NCBI GenBank assembly: GCA_018257865.1
Contig: JAEUBA010000031.1
Coordinates: 186,001 to 250,000, forward strand
Length of the DNA stretch: 64,000 nt
Origin: Stereocaulon alpinum
Taxonomy: Eukaryota; Ascomycota; Lecanoromycetes; Lecanorales; Stereocaulaceae
Direction of reading: 5' to 3'
The notes under the pieces were generated by a model. The model saw only the letters and a list, made by a program, of their open reading frames with translations. It was not told where the DNA came from and ran no database searches. Position 1 is the stretch's first letter. Each line of letters begins with the position of its first letter. The position numbers were made by a program, and so were the translations under genes. Positions 23,634 through 34,366 of the stretch are shown here, in pieces.

Positions 23634-24268
23634 AATTAACTTAGACGAAGCCGTAAATGGACTTGCTTTGTCGGAGTCAGAGTTTGAGTATGAGGTTCTC
23701 GATACTCAGTAGAGTGGCGTGCGATAGATTAAAAATGGAATGACTTCCGGGAACTAGCACCCATAGCACTCAAAGAAAACGCAAGATGTCTTCAATGCTG
23801 CTTGATCTTCGATCCGTATAACGTCGTTTCTTGACGTGTAGAGCCGGAAACAACTGACATAGAAGCATCATAAAGCAGGTTACAGGGCGATTGAGCGATT
23901 AGTAGAGCACGAAGCACACTTGGACATTTGCAAGGAAACGGAGGGTAAAAAGCTTTAACAGGCAAGGAAAGCTAGGTGGGTGTCGTCACAAGAGGCAAGA
24001 AGAGAGCGAACCGGAAGATCTAGCGGTCAGTGGACCGTAAAGTTGTATTCCGAGGGCCACTCGAGCCACATGTATGCCATATCGAGCGAAACTCAAGTAA
24101 CCAATGAGCCATCTGATCGGTGACTGAAGTCGCAATTGCGTCCAGTATGAAGGTGGGGAGGCACAATTTCAGCCCAGCCAAGAACAGAAATTGTGAGAAA
24201 CACGGATTTCTTCTATCCATCATGAAACCCCACAACGCCATTCTAATGCTCGTTCCCGCATTACCAGT
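23634..24268. other. Intergenic
   Basis: 3' ends of winged-helix copy 2 and LCL2 converge here. No other feature is supported. Confidence 0.45.
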
Positions 24269-24713
24269 TCATAACATTCCCTTCCTAGCCAGCTCTATCT
24301 TTCTCATTGCCTCACCCTCCTTCCATCCGCCCTTGCTCACACATATTGCGCTCCCTTCTCCTAGCTCGACTTTGTCCTCGACAGCAGGGAATGCGCAAGG
24401 GCAGTGATGTGGGAAGTGTACGCAGGCGAGTGTACCAGGGCAAAGATAGTTCGTGCAGCGTGCTATAGTAATCGTCAGCTTCGAACAGGGCAGCAACAAA
24501 AAGGACGCCACAAGTTATGGAGAAAGACTGGGGTAACATACCGCCTTCATAGGTCTTCTGGTACCACTCAGAATCGCTAGCAACGTTCTGCTCTTGTTGC
24601 TGCCGTTGTTGCTGTTGTTGGCCGCCTTGATTGAACATCTGCTCGAAGAATTGGAATTGCGCAAGTGAGAGACCCGCCAGCGAGCAGATTAGGGTCAGGA
24701 AGAGAAGCCGCAT
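24269..24713 (-). CDS. LCL2: Long chronological lifespan protein 2 (secreted, small)
   Basis: Two exons on the minus strand, 24713-24542 and 24462-24269, give 121 residues. The intron (GTATGT ... CTATAG) joins KTYEGG to ARCTNYLCPGTLAC. A clear signal peptide, MRLLFLTLICSLAGLSLA, is followed by QFQFFEQMFNQ, a Gln-rich stretch, then the conserved Cys-rich part: C-x5-C-P-G-T-L-A-C, HFPHHCPCAFPAVEDKVEL and a final CVSKGGW. Length and motif order match the fungal LCL2 family. The yeast gene affects chronological lifespan and is linked to ER-associated degradation; the molecular role is not settled. The start is the ATG directly before the signal peptide. Confidence 0.92.
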
Positions 24714-24868
24714 TGTGTCTTGTGTGTTGCTGTCGACTTGAGGCAACGAGAGGACAGCTTGGACTTTGAAGCGGCATAGGGCTGAATATGCCAAGCGCTT
24801 AACAGGCTAACCACAGCTCTCTAACTCCATCTTTGCTCTCGAATCAAACAACGCATTGCACAGCAATC

Positions 24869-25648
24869 ATGCATCCACCACGGATACGCATCTCGCCATT
24901 GGCGACCCCTTGCCACTCATGCCTCTCCCTCCGCCTACGGGTGCCTCTACTTCTCCCCCTCACCCTCGTTCGCCCCAGCACCTCCGCCTCCCAAGGCCGC
25001 GCCAACAAAGGCGCTCAAGGGCCCGGCAAACGTCTTGGGGCCAAAAAGGCAGCCTCCGAGCTTGTCGTTCCTGGCAACATCATCTTCCGCCAACGCGGTA
25101 CACACTGGTTTCCTGGCGAGAACTGCGCCATGGGACGCGACCATACCATTTTTGCGAAAGAGAAGGGGTATGTTACGTACTACAGAGATCCTGAGACACA
25201 TCCGAAGAGGAAGTATATTGGGGTTGTATTTCAGCGGGGAGAGAAGTTGCCGGTACCCAGGAATGAGCCGAGGAGGAGGAGGTTAGGGTTGGTGGGTAAG
25301 GAGAGGGAACTGAGTACTGTTGCTACGGATCCACCAACGACAGCAGAGGGTGAGAGATCGGAGGTTGGAGGTTTATTGAGGCCGCAGAAGATGTTGAAGT
25401 CGCAGATTATGGTGGCAAGGTCGAAATTGCCGACGGCGAAGAACGTCGAGCTCAGACCTGGGTATCAATATCGGGAATCCAATTGGAGTATTGGAAGGGC
25501 GGCGGAGCAGGCACATGTGAAGGTCAGAGAGTTCAAGCGGGGAGAGCGATATCTGGCTGGGAGAAAATTGAACGCCAGGAAGGCGAGAAACGCGGAGAGG
25601 AGAGCTTTGGGAGGTAGGCAGAAGAAGGGAAAAGGAAAGAAGAGATAA
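24869..25648 (+). CDS. MRP7: Mitochondrial large-subunit ribosomal protein bL27m
   Basis: Single exon, 259 residues from the ATG of MHPPRIRISPLATP. The N-terminus is basic and hydrophobic with no acidic residues, a typical mitochondrial presequence. The L27 core follows: KKAASELVVPGNIIFRQRGT, HWFPGENCAMGRDHTIFAKE and GYVTYYRDP. A long basic C-terminal extension (to KKGKGKKR), absent in bacterial L27, is usual for fungal bL27m. It sits near the peptidyl transferase centre of the mitoribosome. It is divergent from LCL2 on the left with only about 155 bp between the starts, so the two may share a promoter region. Confidence 0.95.
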   Translation: MHPPRIRISPLATPCHSCLSLRLRVPLLLPLTLVRPSTSASQGRANKGAQGPGKRLGAKKAASELVVPGNIIFRQRGTHWFPGENCAMGRDHTIFAKEKGYVTYYRDPETHPKRKYIGVVFQRGEKLPVPRNEPRRRRLGLVGKERELSTVATDPPTTAEGERSEVGGLLRPQKMLKSQIMVARSKLPTAKNVELRPGYQYRESNWSIGRAAEQAHVKVREFKRGERYLAGRKLNARKARNAERRALGGRQKKGKGKKR

Positions 25649-26274
25649 GGGCTTGGTCGAGCAGATAAGGAATGAAGATGAATTGAGGAAAATGAAGTCG
25701 CAAGGGGCTGTGATTGTTGTCCATGCTTCCAGAACCTGTAATAGATGGGTATGTATGTACTGGCTTGGTGGCAACTAAATCAAGTTTGATAACAGCCGAG
25801 ACACTGAGAAAGGAGCACACTGTCTAAGGTTCAACGCCTCAATCCATGTCATACCTTCCACCCATTCTTCTTGTACGCTAGCGTGGCTCATTGCTAATGA
25901 CGTGTTGTTCCTCGATGCCGTTGTCGCGGGATTTGCGAAAGTTCAAGACTCGTGCTCTTCTACCAAGCAAAGAAGTCTACCTTTTCCTCATGATCTTGGC
26001 GAAGACAATCTCCTACATCTTCATCTCAATCTGCTTTCTAGAATCTTTTCGAGTGACTCAAGTTTGGCTACAAGGCTGCATCTGAATTGGCGGATATGCG
26101 ATCATATTTGCTCAATTGCGACACTATCGAATAGGTACAGGAGATATCTCACATGGAGGTTTTCGCAAAATCACACTCTGAAGTTTTACAATCACAGCGC
26201 ATCTCGCCATCTCACCGAAGAAACGTGGTAGACTTCGGCAGCAAACCTACCAACAACCGAGCAGGAGAACGTTC
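25649..26274. other. Intergenic
   Basis: Between bL27m and an orphan gene on the same strand. Overlapping short frames near 25891-26231 have no domain and are probably chance. Confidence 0.45.
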
Positions 26275-27081
26275 ATGTCTCTGAACACTACAACAATCGC
26301 CATGGCTAACAGCCCATGGACTTCACCCTTCGCCAGCCCCAATCTCTATCGAAATCTCCCAGGTATCGGAAGTACATCAACCGGATGGCAACAATCTGCA
26401 GTAATCAGCCCTCGATCTCGACCACGATCAGTTCCCCTACCCCACGGCAATATGACGAACCGTACCGAGCAAGTCAGCATCCGCCGAAATGCAGATGGGT
26501 TCATTGATAGGGTGTCTTTTAGAGGTCGTTCAAGACCAGGCACCCTACCAGCCGAGGCGGAAGAATGTTTCTTTCCAGCTAGATACTTTTCAACGCCATT
26601 TGAACCCCTACCTGTGGCCTACTACAGACAAGAGTCTCAGAACGACGGGGAGGATGTTCTCTCCGAACTCAAAGACGCCCTAGCAGACATGAGGATACGC
26701 ATAGCAGAAGACATGAGGCAAGCCGAATTCAAGCTCCAAGACAATAGCGAGACTTTGTGGGACGATTGGGAGGAGGGTCTAGAGGACAGGCCTCTCGTGG
26801 AAGACAGTAACATTGGGGTGTCGACCGAGGAGGAGAGCAGGATCCAAGGTGGTGAACTCACCAAAGACAATAGCACCGCACCATCACCTAACGAGGAAAG
26901 CGAGATCCAGAATCATAACCGAACTGAAGAAGAGAACGCCGTACTAGTGACCGAGGAGGAAAGCACGCTCCAGGATAATGATTCTGAGCAGATAGAGGCC
27001 ACCACCCTAACGCCAATGAGCCCAAGGTCAGCGCACCTCCAACGATTCGTTGACTCTGAGGAAAGCAGACGGTTATCGTAG
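26275..27081 (+). CDS. Orphan protein with acidic repeated C-terminal part
   Basis: Single exon, 268 residues, ATG at 26275 (MSLNTTTIAMANSPW). The N-terminal half has VSIRRNADGFIDRVSFRG and an FFPARYFSTPFEPLP stretch. A predicted amphipathic helix follows (DVLSELKDALADMRIRIAED). The C-terminal part is acidic and contains three loose copies of an E-E-x-S-x-I/L-Q motif: TEEESRIQGG, NEESEIQNHN and TEEESTLQDN. I recognise no family. The minus-strand orphan at 27942-28865 has a short similar stretch (VVTIRQSADG), which may be chance or a distant relationship. Likely lineage-specific. Confidence 0.55.
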   Translation: MSLNTTTIAMANSPWTSPFASPNLYRNLPGIGSTSTGWQQSAVISPRSRPRSVPLPHGNMTNRTEQVSIRRNADGFIDRVSFRGRSRPGTLPAEAEECFFPARYFSTPFEPLPVAYYRQESQNDGEDVLSELKDALADMRIRIAEDMRQAEFKLQDNSETLWDDWEEGLEDRPLVEDSNIGVSTEEESRIQGGELTKDNSTAPSPNEESEIQNHNRTEEENAVLVTEEESTLQDNDSEQIEATTLTPMSPRSAHLQRFVDSEESRRLS

Positions 27082-27941
27082 TAAGACACTACCTTGCAAG
27101 AAGAGAAAGGGGCCATGTTGTGACAGCGGTGAACTGCAGCGGTAGCGAGAGACTGTCGGGAATGTTTTCGCCTTGAGAAGTGTATCTTGTACTCAGTGTC
27201 ATATAGAATGAAGAAATCGAATTTTCACCCATGTAAATGCACATCTTTCCAGCTATCGAGGGGTAGACTTTGATATTCTTTTTCTAGCAGCCTATATTAT
27301 ACACATTTCTATGTCCCATTGCCCCTACAACTTAGGGCAACGCGATGTGGTCGAAAGAAGACTAGCGGTCATTGATAATTTCGACACTCCCTATGACCAT
27401 CCAACGGCTATCGAAGCTCCCGCCAATACGATGAGCTCCCTCGCAACTTCCCCTAAAATACCGGCTTGCAAAATCCGATGCCCATTGTCGCCCAAGCTTT
27501 TGCGGACAGCAATCTATAAAGGAGAACGGCTATCCCTGCTTGGTGTCCACCATGTCTTCGTTGACACTGAGCAGTCAAGGTCAGGGCTTTGGTGGTTAAG
27601 ACCTGTACATGTTTAAAAGCGATGATGATTGGCCTGGTATTCGCAGTCAGTGTTTATAGCATCTTTAGATCCACAAGCCAACGTCATAAGAGTCTTCTAT
27701 GCCTGTCTATCGAGCAGCCACGACGTCAATTTGGGGTGCTTGCTACCTAGGTACCACTGCATAACGTTGGCCGCATTCTTTTCTAGTCGTGGATCATCGT
27801 TGTTTGGTTGGGAAAGTAATCTATGTATTGAGTTTATGTAATACTAAGGTACAAGGGCGCATCTTACACTGACGATAGCGATCGGAGAAAAACATCTCAC
27901 AACTGCGCCGCTCCGATACAAACTGTCGCTCTTGGTATTAA
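27082..27941. other. Intergenic between converging orphan genes
   Basis: It contains an ATG-started plus-strand frame at 27311-27616 (101 residues, MSHCPYNLGQRD) with an AT-rich stretch just upstream. It has no domain and I cannot support it as a gene. Confidence 0.4.
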
Positions 27942-28865
27942 TTACCTAGCTACCCGCTGCGGCCTCTCCCCCGCATAGTACTGTTCGTCCCACTGCCATC
28001 TCTGTCTCCCTCGGCTAACGTCACTAGCTGACGACTCATTCAGAGTTCCGTCCACTTCGCCGGATAAGTCTTCGACTCTCCTACTTCGGTCTCCCCGTTT
28101 GGGATTTTCGTGAACGCGATACTCTTCGTTCTGTTTAGTCGATACATTGTCAGTGAAACTCCTTGGCCGGGCAACGGCCGCTGCAGCAGAAGGGATGTCG
28201 TCTGCTTCTGGGTCGAATTCGTCCTCTTCATCGGTTTTGGTGTCGTCTTCTTCGCTCTCAGCTTGAGCTGCCAACCGCGTTTCGTCCGTGTCATTGGCTT
28301 CGTAGCCAGTCCTAGGGGAGAAGAACCGGGTAGGGCCATCTGCACTTTGGCGTATGGTGACTACCTTGGTGTGGCACGTTATGATCCCTCCGGGAGGTCT
28401 CCTGGTTTCTAAGGCACGGTGTGGGGTAGGTTCTCGTGGCTGTTGGTGGCTGATAGGGGTAGTCTCCTGAAATGGTCGTCGTACGGCAGGTGTTGCTCTT
28501 GAGGCGCCCCAGTCTGGGTCAATATTGTACCAGAAGTAGAGGTCCTCCTCGGGGGTACTGTATTCCAGGAGCTGTCGATTCCAATTCCGTACGGCGTTCT
28601 CGTCGTAGGGGGTGGTAGCTTGTGCTGCCAGGAAGTGGATAAGGGGTGGATACCTCCGGCGTAAGTAAAACTCGCGGTCGCGAAGTCGATTAAAATTGGA
28701 TGTATTCGATGGGTGGTGACTAGCCGGTGGAATGGCGGCGTTGGTGGGATTGTGGAACATCCTGCGGACCCATTGATTGAACGCGTAGTTGCCTAAGTCT
28801 GCTCGTTCTCGTTGCACTTCGCTCAGGTTAGGGAAAGACATTAAGGGGATTGTTGCAATCAGCAT
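27942..28865 (-). CDS. Orphan protein, charged and partly disordered
   Basis: Single-exon minus-strand gene of 307 residues from MLIATIPLMSFPNLSEVQ. A second ATG eight codons later (MSFPNLSEVQRERADLG) may be the true start. The N-terminal 130 residues look folded: NYAFNQWVRRMFHNP, DREFYLRRRYPPLIHFLAAQ and DLYFWYNIDPDWG. The rest is charged, with an acidic block (EEDDTKTDEEDEFDPEADD) and an Arg-rich end. VVTIRQSADGPTRFF is weakly like part of the protein at 26275-27081. I recognise no family. Confidence 0.55.
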   Translation of the reverse strand: MLIATIPLMSFPNLSEVQRERADLGNYAFNQWVRRMFHNPTNAAIPPASHHPSNTSNFNRLRDREFYLRRRYPPLIHFLAAQATTPYDENAVRNWNRQLLEYSTPEEDLYFWYNIDPDWGASRATPAVRRPFQETTPISHQQPREPTPHRALETRRPPGGIITCHTKVVTIRQSADGPTRFFSPRTGYEANDTDETRLAAQAESEEDDTKTDEEDEFDPEADDIPSAAAAVARPRSFTDNVSTKQNEEYRVHENPKRGDRSRRVEDLSGEVDGTLNESSASDVSRGRQRWQWDEQYYAGERPQRVAR

Positions 28866-29667
28866 CGTGGGTTTAGGTAGTTGTATGTGAGAACAGGCTC
28901 TGCTTGCTTGTGGTTTTGGTAAGAGCGTAGGAGACTGAATGTGGATGAAGAATGACGAAGAGAAATCAGAGCCAGGAGCTGAAGGGCAGTTATAAGATCC
29001 TCCATTGCACAGACTTTTTAATTCGACAGAACTTGTCCTTCTGTTCACTGTGCTCGTGATTGAGTAAGTAAAGTAGCATAGCCAAGCAACATGCGATTTC
29101 AGGATCAACGTCAGTCACTCGGAGAGCCAGGTACGCGCATCTCACATGAAGACAGGTAGACACAGTTCGGGATGCCAAGGCCGTAGAGCAGAGCACACCT
29201 CAAATCTTCTCAAGACGCACTTGACATCAGCACCTGAAATCGTTTCGCACGGAAGCGTACAGAATCCCAGCCCATTCATTGCATAGGATCGAGGTCTCAT
29301 GTCATAGGATTAGGATACGATCACGATGTTGAACAGCCATTCTTGCGAAAGAGGCAGCATTCGCCAATGCTTGCTGGCAGCACTTCCGTATGGTTGGGCG
29401 TGTCATAGAATTTGCGAATTCCGAAGCCCTTACAGTACATACCTCACACTCCATTGCCGACTATGCAGAGGCAGATTATGGGGATTGATGGAATAGATGG
29501 ACGCATTATCGTGGTAGGAAACTCTATCAAAAGCGGCGCTTTCGCCAAGCCCAAATAGGCAGGTCGCACTCTTCAAAGTCCGAGGGCCGATATTGCAACT
29601 TTCGTACGACTGAGATCATTGTTGGGTGTGTAGAGTTCCCTTGTATTGTTACTTGAGTCTAGTAGAA
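28866..29667. other. Divergent intergenic region
   Basis: This is presumed to contain the promoters of the minus-strand orphan and the S9 peptidase. No RNA gene or supported coding frame is seen. Confidence 0.45.
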
Positions 29668-31791
29668 ATGATCGGTAACAATTCCAATGAAGTGACACCA
29701 GAAGAGTTGGCAGATCTTCTTGTCCCGAAAGATGTCCGCATCTCACCATCAGGCAAACACGTTGTATACTCCTGCGCCCCAGTAGCCAAAACAGGCGAGC
29801 ATGCCGTGTCGTCCCTCTGGATTGCAGAGATCGGGAAAGAGCACTCAGCCCGTCAATTCACGTCCGGCTCGTTCAATGACATTTCGCCGCAATGGTGTCC
29901 AGACCCAGCCGACAAAGATCTCATCGCTTTTGTGTCCGATAGAGCCAAGCCAGGCCAGTCATCTGCTATATATTTAATCTCACTTCATGGAGGAGAAGCG
30001 TACCCTGTCACCAAATTGGATAACAAGAAATCTATAGCGGGTTTCAAATGGAGTCCCGATGGTCAACTGATCGCATTCATCAGCCCGGACGAGAAAAGCG
30101 CTGAGCAGAAGCGCAGGGACGAAGAGACTGGGGAAGCCAAGGTCTACGGCTTGGACTGGGAGTACAATCGACTTCGATACTTGCACCTAGCTACCAAGGA
30201 GGTCTTCACGTTGAAAGGGGGAAATGCACATGTCACAGCTTTTGCTTGGAAGGAAGATGCAAGCGAACTCGCATACATCACGCAGGAAACTCCAGAAATG
30301 GATTCTGCCGGCTATCACGGCGTGAAGTTTGAGCGAGTTGAGGTGTTTACCAAGCATGTTCACGATATCTGCCAGCAGCGGTTTCCAGGACCAGCTCGAG
30401 ACTTGGTCTGGTGGGAAAACACTCTCTACTTCTTGGCTGGTTATAGTCCAGATAAATCAGCAACTTCCTCGGTGATTTACAAGATGGGTATGTCATCTTG
30501 AAAGCACTGTCTCCTCTATGAAGATTACTGTAGGACTTTTTACCGGAGAATTAGCTGGGACGCATTCCACAATCTTGCCTCACAACCCTATCTCACTTTC
30601 GTAAGGAACGATGCTAATTCCTAAATGTGCGCAGATATCGATGACAAGTCATGGTATAGATCCTTCTATGATGATAGGGGTTGTGTGGTAGAGCTACGTT
30701 TACGAGGTAACATAATGAATGCTAAGATACAGGATGGTCTTAGTGATGAGATCCTTGTGCATATTCCCCAAGAATCGAGTTTTGTTAACGTATGGAGTGG
30801 TCAGACTGATTTGGAGACTTGGGATAGCCTAAGTGTTGGTCATGGGGAGCACTGTCGAGACCTCATGGCGTTAGGAATGCAATCCGGTACTTCTAGACGG
30901 CTATGCCCAACAGAGATCTATGCCTTCGAGCGAGAGAAGCCCATGACTCAATTATCGCAGCATGGCCAAGCATTGACGAAGTTTGACTTTGGCAGAGCAA
31001 CAACCCTTGATTGCAAAACTCAGGATGGGACAATTCAGGAAGCAATACTGGTACGACCATCTGGTGTTGTCGACGAGGCGAAGCCCCAACCAACGGTAGT
31101 GCTTGTCCATGGCGGACCTTATTCCCGAATAACAATTCAGTTCAATTTGCTGTATTTCTATTGGGGCCCCTACCTAGTAAATGCCGGCTACACAATCCTC
31201 TGCCCAAATTATCGAGGCGGTAGTGGCCGAGGCGAGGATCACGCAAGTCAAGCTAGAGGAGGTATGGGCACAAAGGACTACTCTGACATAATCTCTCTTG
31301 TGCGTAAAGGCATTTCTATGGGCCTGATTGACGAGCATAAGGTAGCGATAGGGGGTTATTCTCAGGGCGGCTTTCTCTCCTATGTAGCAGTCACCCGAGA
31401 GGATTTCCACTTTAAAGCCGCAGTCTGTGGTGCTGGTGTGACAGATTGGGATATGATGTCCATGTCTTCCATCACACCCTGGTTTGAGAGTGAATGTGCT
31501 GGTTGCGCGCCTTGGGAAACCACCTCCTCTGACACCAAAGGCAGGCATGGCAGCCCCATCTGGCATATGAAGGATGCCAAAAGGAAGACGCCGATATTGA
31601 TTCTACACGGAGAGGCAGACGTGCAAGTTCCCGTAACTCAGGCAGTGGCGTTCCATCGGGGTTGTTTGAAATATGATTGGCCGTGTGAGATGGTTACTTA
31701 TCCAAGAGGGCAGCATAGGATCGGTGAGAGAAAACATGTCGTTGACATGATGAAGAGAATCAGGCGGTTCTATGATCTCCATCTCAAATGA
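29668..31791 (+). CDS. S9-family serine peptidase (acylaminoacyl/prolyl oligopeptidase-like)
   Basis: Two exons, 29668..30487 and 30635..31791, give about 658 residues. The intron has GTATGT and GCGCAG. The N-terminal half is a WD-like beta-propeller of the S9 type (DVRISPSGKHVVYS, FNDISPQWCPDP, GFKWSPDGQLIAFIS). The C-terminal alpha/beta-hydrolase domain has the catalytic serine in GGYSQGGFLSY, aspartate in HGEADVQVP and histidine in RGQHRIGER. The oxyanion-side motif VLVHGGPYSR is present. No signal peptide is seen, so it is likely cytosolic. S9C enzymes remove acylated amino acids or short peptides. The intron contains an open stretch bounded by AG and GTAAGG (30532-30600) that could be an extra exon, but the phases do not fit. 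Confidence 0.88.
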
Positions 31792-32499
31792 GACGAACCA
31801 AAGTCAGCTCCTGCAAGGGTCGGTGTGCTTGTGACTCAGACTAGGAATCTCAGAATGTCTTTTTGAATTACACGGGAAAGTACAAGTAACCAAAGCGTGA
31901 CTTTAGTCATTAATCATGTTAAGTGAATTCAAGCATGTCTCAAGTACTGCGGGAGAGCCGACAGTAAAACTTATCGATACCGAGCGATACTCACCAAATC
32001 ATTTAAGCGAGGCGCAACTGTTATTGGACATATTCTGCGAATCAGTCCCTCCAGGGGCATATCCTGCTGATCAATCGCTTGGGTGGCACAAAGTGAATCT
32101 CCGTGCCAGATTAGTATATGCACCCATGCATTTAGGATGAGGCGTGTGTCGACCGCGGGATTGATTTCGGTCTCCCCGTTCATGTTTTGGGTGAAATATA
32201 ACCCTATAATGAACACAGCCGCCTCCATTAGTACTTAAATGAACATGAACAAGGGCACTACCATGTACAATTACTGGTTCTCATTGGCTAGGCGCTTGGT
32301 CGTACTCGTGTTGAGGTTCATAGCCCGGTTGAAGGACCTATTTCTGGGTTTATATACGCTGAAGTGGCAGAGCATGGATTTCATTATGGTCATATCGCTT
32401 CGTGGATGAGAACGAATCGCTCCATACACCACATACAACTAGAATCCATTCCTAATCCACACACAACACATTGGCACCATCTCAAGAGTTTCCAAGCAC
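31792..32499. other. Intergenic
   Basis: Between the S9 peptidase and the two-domain orphan gene, both on the plus strand. Short frames only. Confidence 0.45.
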
Positions 32500-33810
32500 A
32501 TGTCATCAAGTATGGCCGACGACACAGTCATGTTGATAGATGACGAAGGCACCTCGTCAGATCCGTCCACCCCAGAATCTCCTATCCCACACAAACGCTA
32601 TTCCCATCACAAGAAAACCAGCCTTATTTTCGACCCCAAAGAATGTCCATGGCAAGCCCTCCGCGATGTTGTATTCATGAAACAACAGCTAGGTCTAAAA
32701 ACCCCGGATATCTGCAAAGTGCTCAAAGCACGATACGAAGATCATCAACACATCAAGATCATGGTTAGCTCGAATGTGAACATGATGAACGATTGGTGGC
32801 ATGATCCTCTGCGGCCAGACTCGCATCTTCCGCTGAATCATGGCATCAAGGACTATGCGGAGTTGGCATTGAGTATCAAGAAGTGTCTTCATCCGTTGAA
32901 GCCAGTGCCAAACATTGCACCCGCACCCGTCCCAGATGACTCACTGCGCAAAATATTGCCAAAGCCGAGCCCAAACAAGAGGGCTTCGCTTGGCAATGCT
33001 GACAGAGCTACATCGAACATGCACATAGAGGACGCCTGCTATCCCACAAGAGTCTCATCTACAAGCAGAACTCAATTCGCCAGTGCCATAGATTTACCGG
33101 CTGGGAGTGCATCGCAAAGACAATCTGTATCTCAAACAAAGGTCACGCCTCGACAGCTTTCGAAGAGGAAATCGTTGGTATTATCTAGGCCTCGGGCCCA
33201 AGGAGCTCCTATGCAAGACGGACTAGTGCACGGAAAGTATGAACTCGTCGATCTAGCTGGGCAATACCCAGCATCGAACATCGCCTCCCCATACCTTTCA
33301 AAGAGTCATTACAAAGTCTCCGCTCCCAACACGTACAGAACAGAGTCCAACAGGCTGGGAAGCACATCCTTGGAATTCAAAGCCGACGCTCGCACGCCTG
33401 CTTTCACTTCTCTTTCTACGCCAGCACCACCATGGACAACATCAAATTTTCGGAAAGAAAACTTGCCTAAGCGAGATTACAATGAATACAACGAAGAAGA
33501 CATTCCGTTCGATCCTCAAACCTGCCCTTGGCACGCACTTCGAGATGCGATCTTCGGCAGGAACGAAATGGACTTGTCAAGAGATCAAGTATGCCTGCTT
33601 CTTCGACACCGATACGGGGCTGAGTACCCATGTGTGAGGACATTGACACTCGAGAATGTAGTCTCGATGTGGGACTTTTGTGATGGGAGCGGCAGGGTGT
33701 TGTATGAGCAGAATGAACGTGGCATGATGCAGATTGAAGCTGAGCTGAGGGGGGATTTGAAGGCAGCTACTGAGGCATATCAAGCGATGAACGGGGTTTT
33801 CAGGGAGTAG
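32500..33810 (+). CDS. Orphan protein with two copies of a CPW/ALRD domain
   Basis: Single exon, 436 residues, ATG at 32500. The protein carries the same unrecognised domain twice. Copy A (residues about 44-102) starts FDPKECPWQALRDVVF; copy B (about 337-395) starts FDPQTCPWHALRDAIF. Both continue with a helix holding a conserved R-Y pair (VLKARYEDHQH and LLRHRYGAEYP) and end with a V-x-M-x-D/W-aromatic segment (NVNMMNDWW and NVVSMWDFC). The roughly 230-residue link between them is Ser/Pro-rich with basic patches (LSKRKSLVLSRPR), and likely disordered. An acidic N-terminus (DDTVMLIDDEGTSS) resembles a SUMO-interaction-type motif. The repeated fold suggests a small binding module; its ligand is unknown. 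Confidence 0.6.
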   Translation: MSSSMADDTVMLIDDEGTSSDPSTPESPIPHKRYSHHKKTSLIFDPKECPWQALRDVVFMKQQLGLKTPDICKVLKARYEDHQHIKIMVSSNVNMMNDWWHDPLRPDSHLPLNHGIKDYAELALSIKKCLHPLKPVPNIAPAPVPDDSLRKILPKPSPNKRASLGNADRATSNMHIEDACYPTRVSSTSRTQFASAIDLPAGSASQRQSVSQTKVTPRQLSKRKSLVLSRPRAQGAPMQDGLVHGKYELVDLAGQYPASNIASPYLSKSHYKVSAPNTYRTESNRLGSTSLEFKADARTPAFTSLSTPAPPWTTSNFRKENLPKRDYNEYNEEDIPFDPQTCPWHALRDAIFGRNEMDLSRDQVCLLLRHRYGAEYPCVRTLTLENVVSMWDFCDGSGRVLYEQNERGMMQIEAELRGDLKAATEAYQAMNGVFRE

Positions 33811-34266
33811 ATTAGAGCGTCGTGGGGAGGCTAAAGTGAGATATGGTCTGGTGGTACTGGAGATCGGATGTGTTGCATGCAATCAGGACTGATAAATCAC
33901 TAGGACTCAAATGCTGAATGTAGGCTGCTGACCTTTGCGCATTCACTCACGATACACGTCCAGCCGATGAAGACATCCATCAGTGATCTGGTAGTGTACG
34001 GTGTGTACGGAATGTCTCATAGTAGCACAGGCGTTTTAAGCGAACTCGAGGCTGTCGCCCCCGCCTCAACTTACCATGGCAGCCACCCTACCTGGGGCCT
34101 TGTAATCTAATTCGCCAAAACCAACTGATTTGCAATATTGGCCCCACAAGCCAGAATTTCCCGTTTTCCTCATGCGCCTAAAAATAGACTGTCATATCAA
34201 GATTGCAGTGTAGGTGGAGCCTGCAACAAATCTTCACCTTCCAGCGAGCAACATCAACCACTGCAC

Positions 34267-34292
34267 AATACATGTGATCAATACATGTGATC
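34267..34292. repeat. 13-bp direct tandem repeat, two units
   Basis: AATACATGTGATC occurs twice in a row. Each unit contains the palindrome ACATGT, and TGATCA spans the unit junction. Confidence 0.9.
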
Positions 34293-34343
34293 AGAACACT
34301 CTGCAATTCTACGCGCTATCGCATTCATAAGGAGCGAACCTAA

Positions 34344-34366
34344 CAAAATGAGGTCATCTCATTTTG
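34344..34366. repeat. 9-bp perfect inverted repeat
   Basis: CAAAATGAG and CTCATTTTG are separated by GTCAT. The dyad could bind a dimeric regulator; function unproven. Confidence 0.85.

Noticed and set aside
27311..27616. ATG-started 101-residue plus-strand frame
   Set aside because: No domain, no repeated context and low-complexity neighbours; chance open frame is the simpler reading.
30532..30600. Possible extra exon inside the S9 peptidase intron
   Set aside because: It is open in the right frame on its left side, but the right-hand phase fails and the second intron would be only 34 bp.
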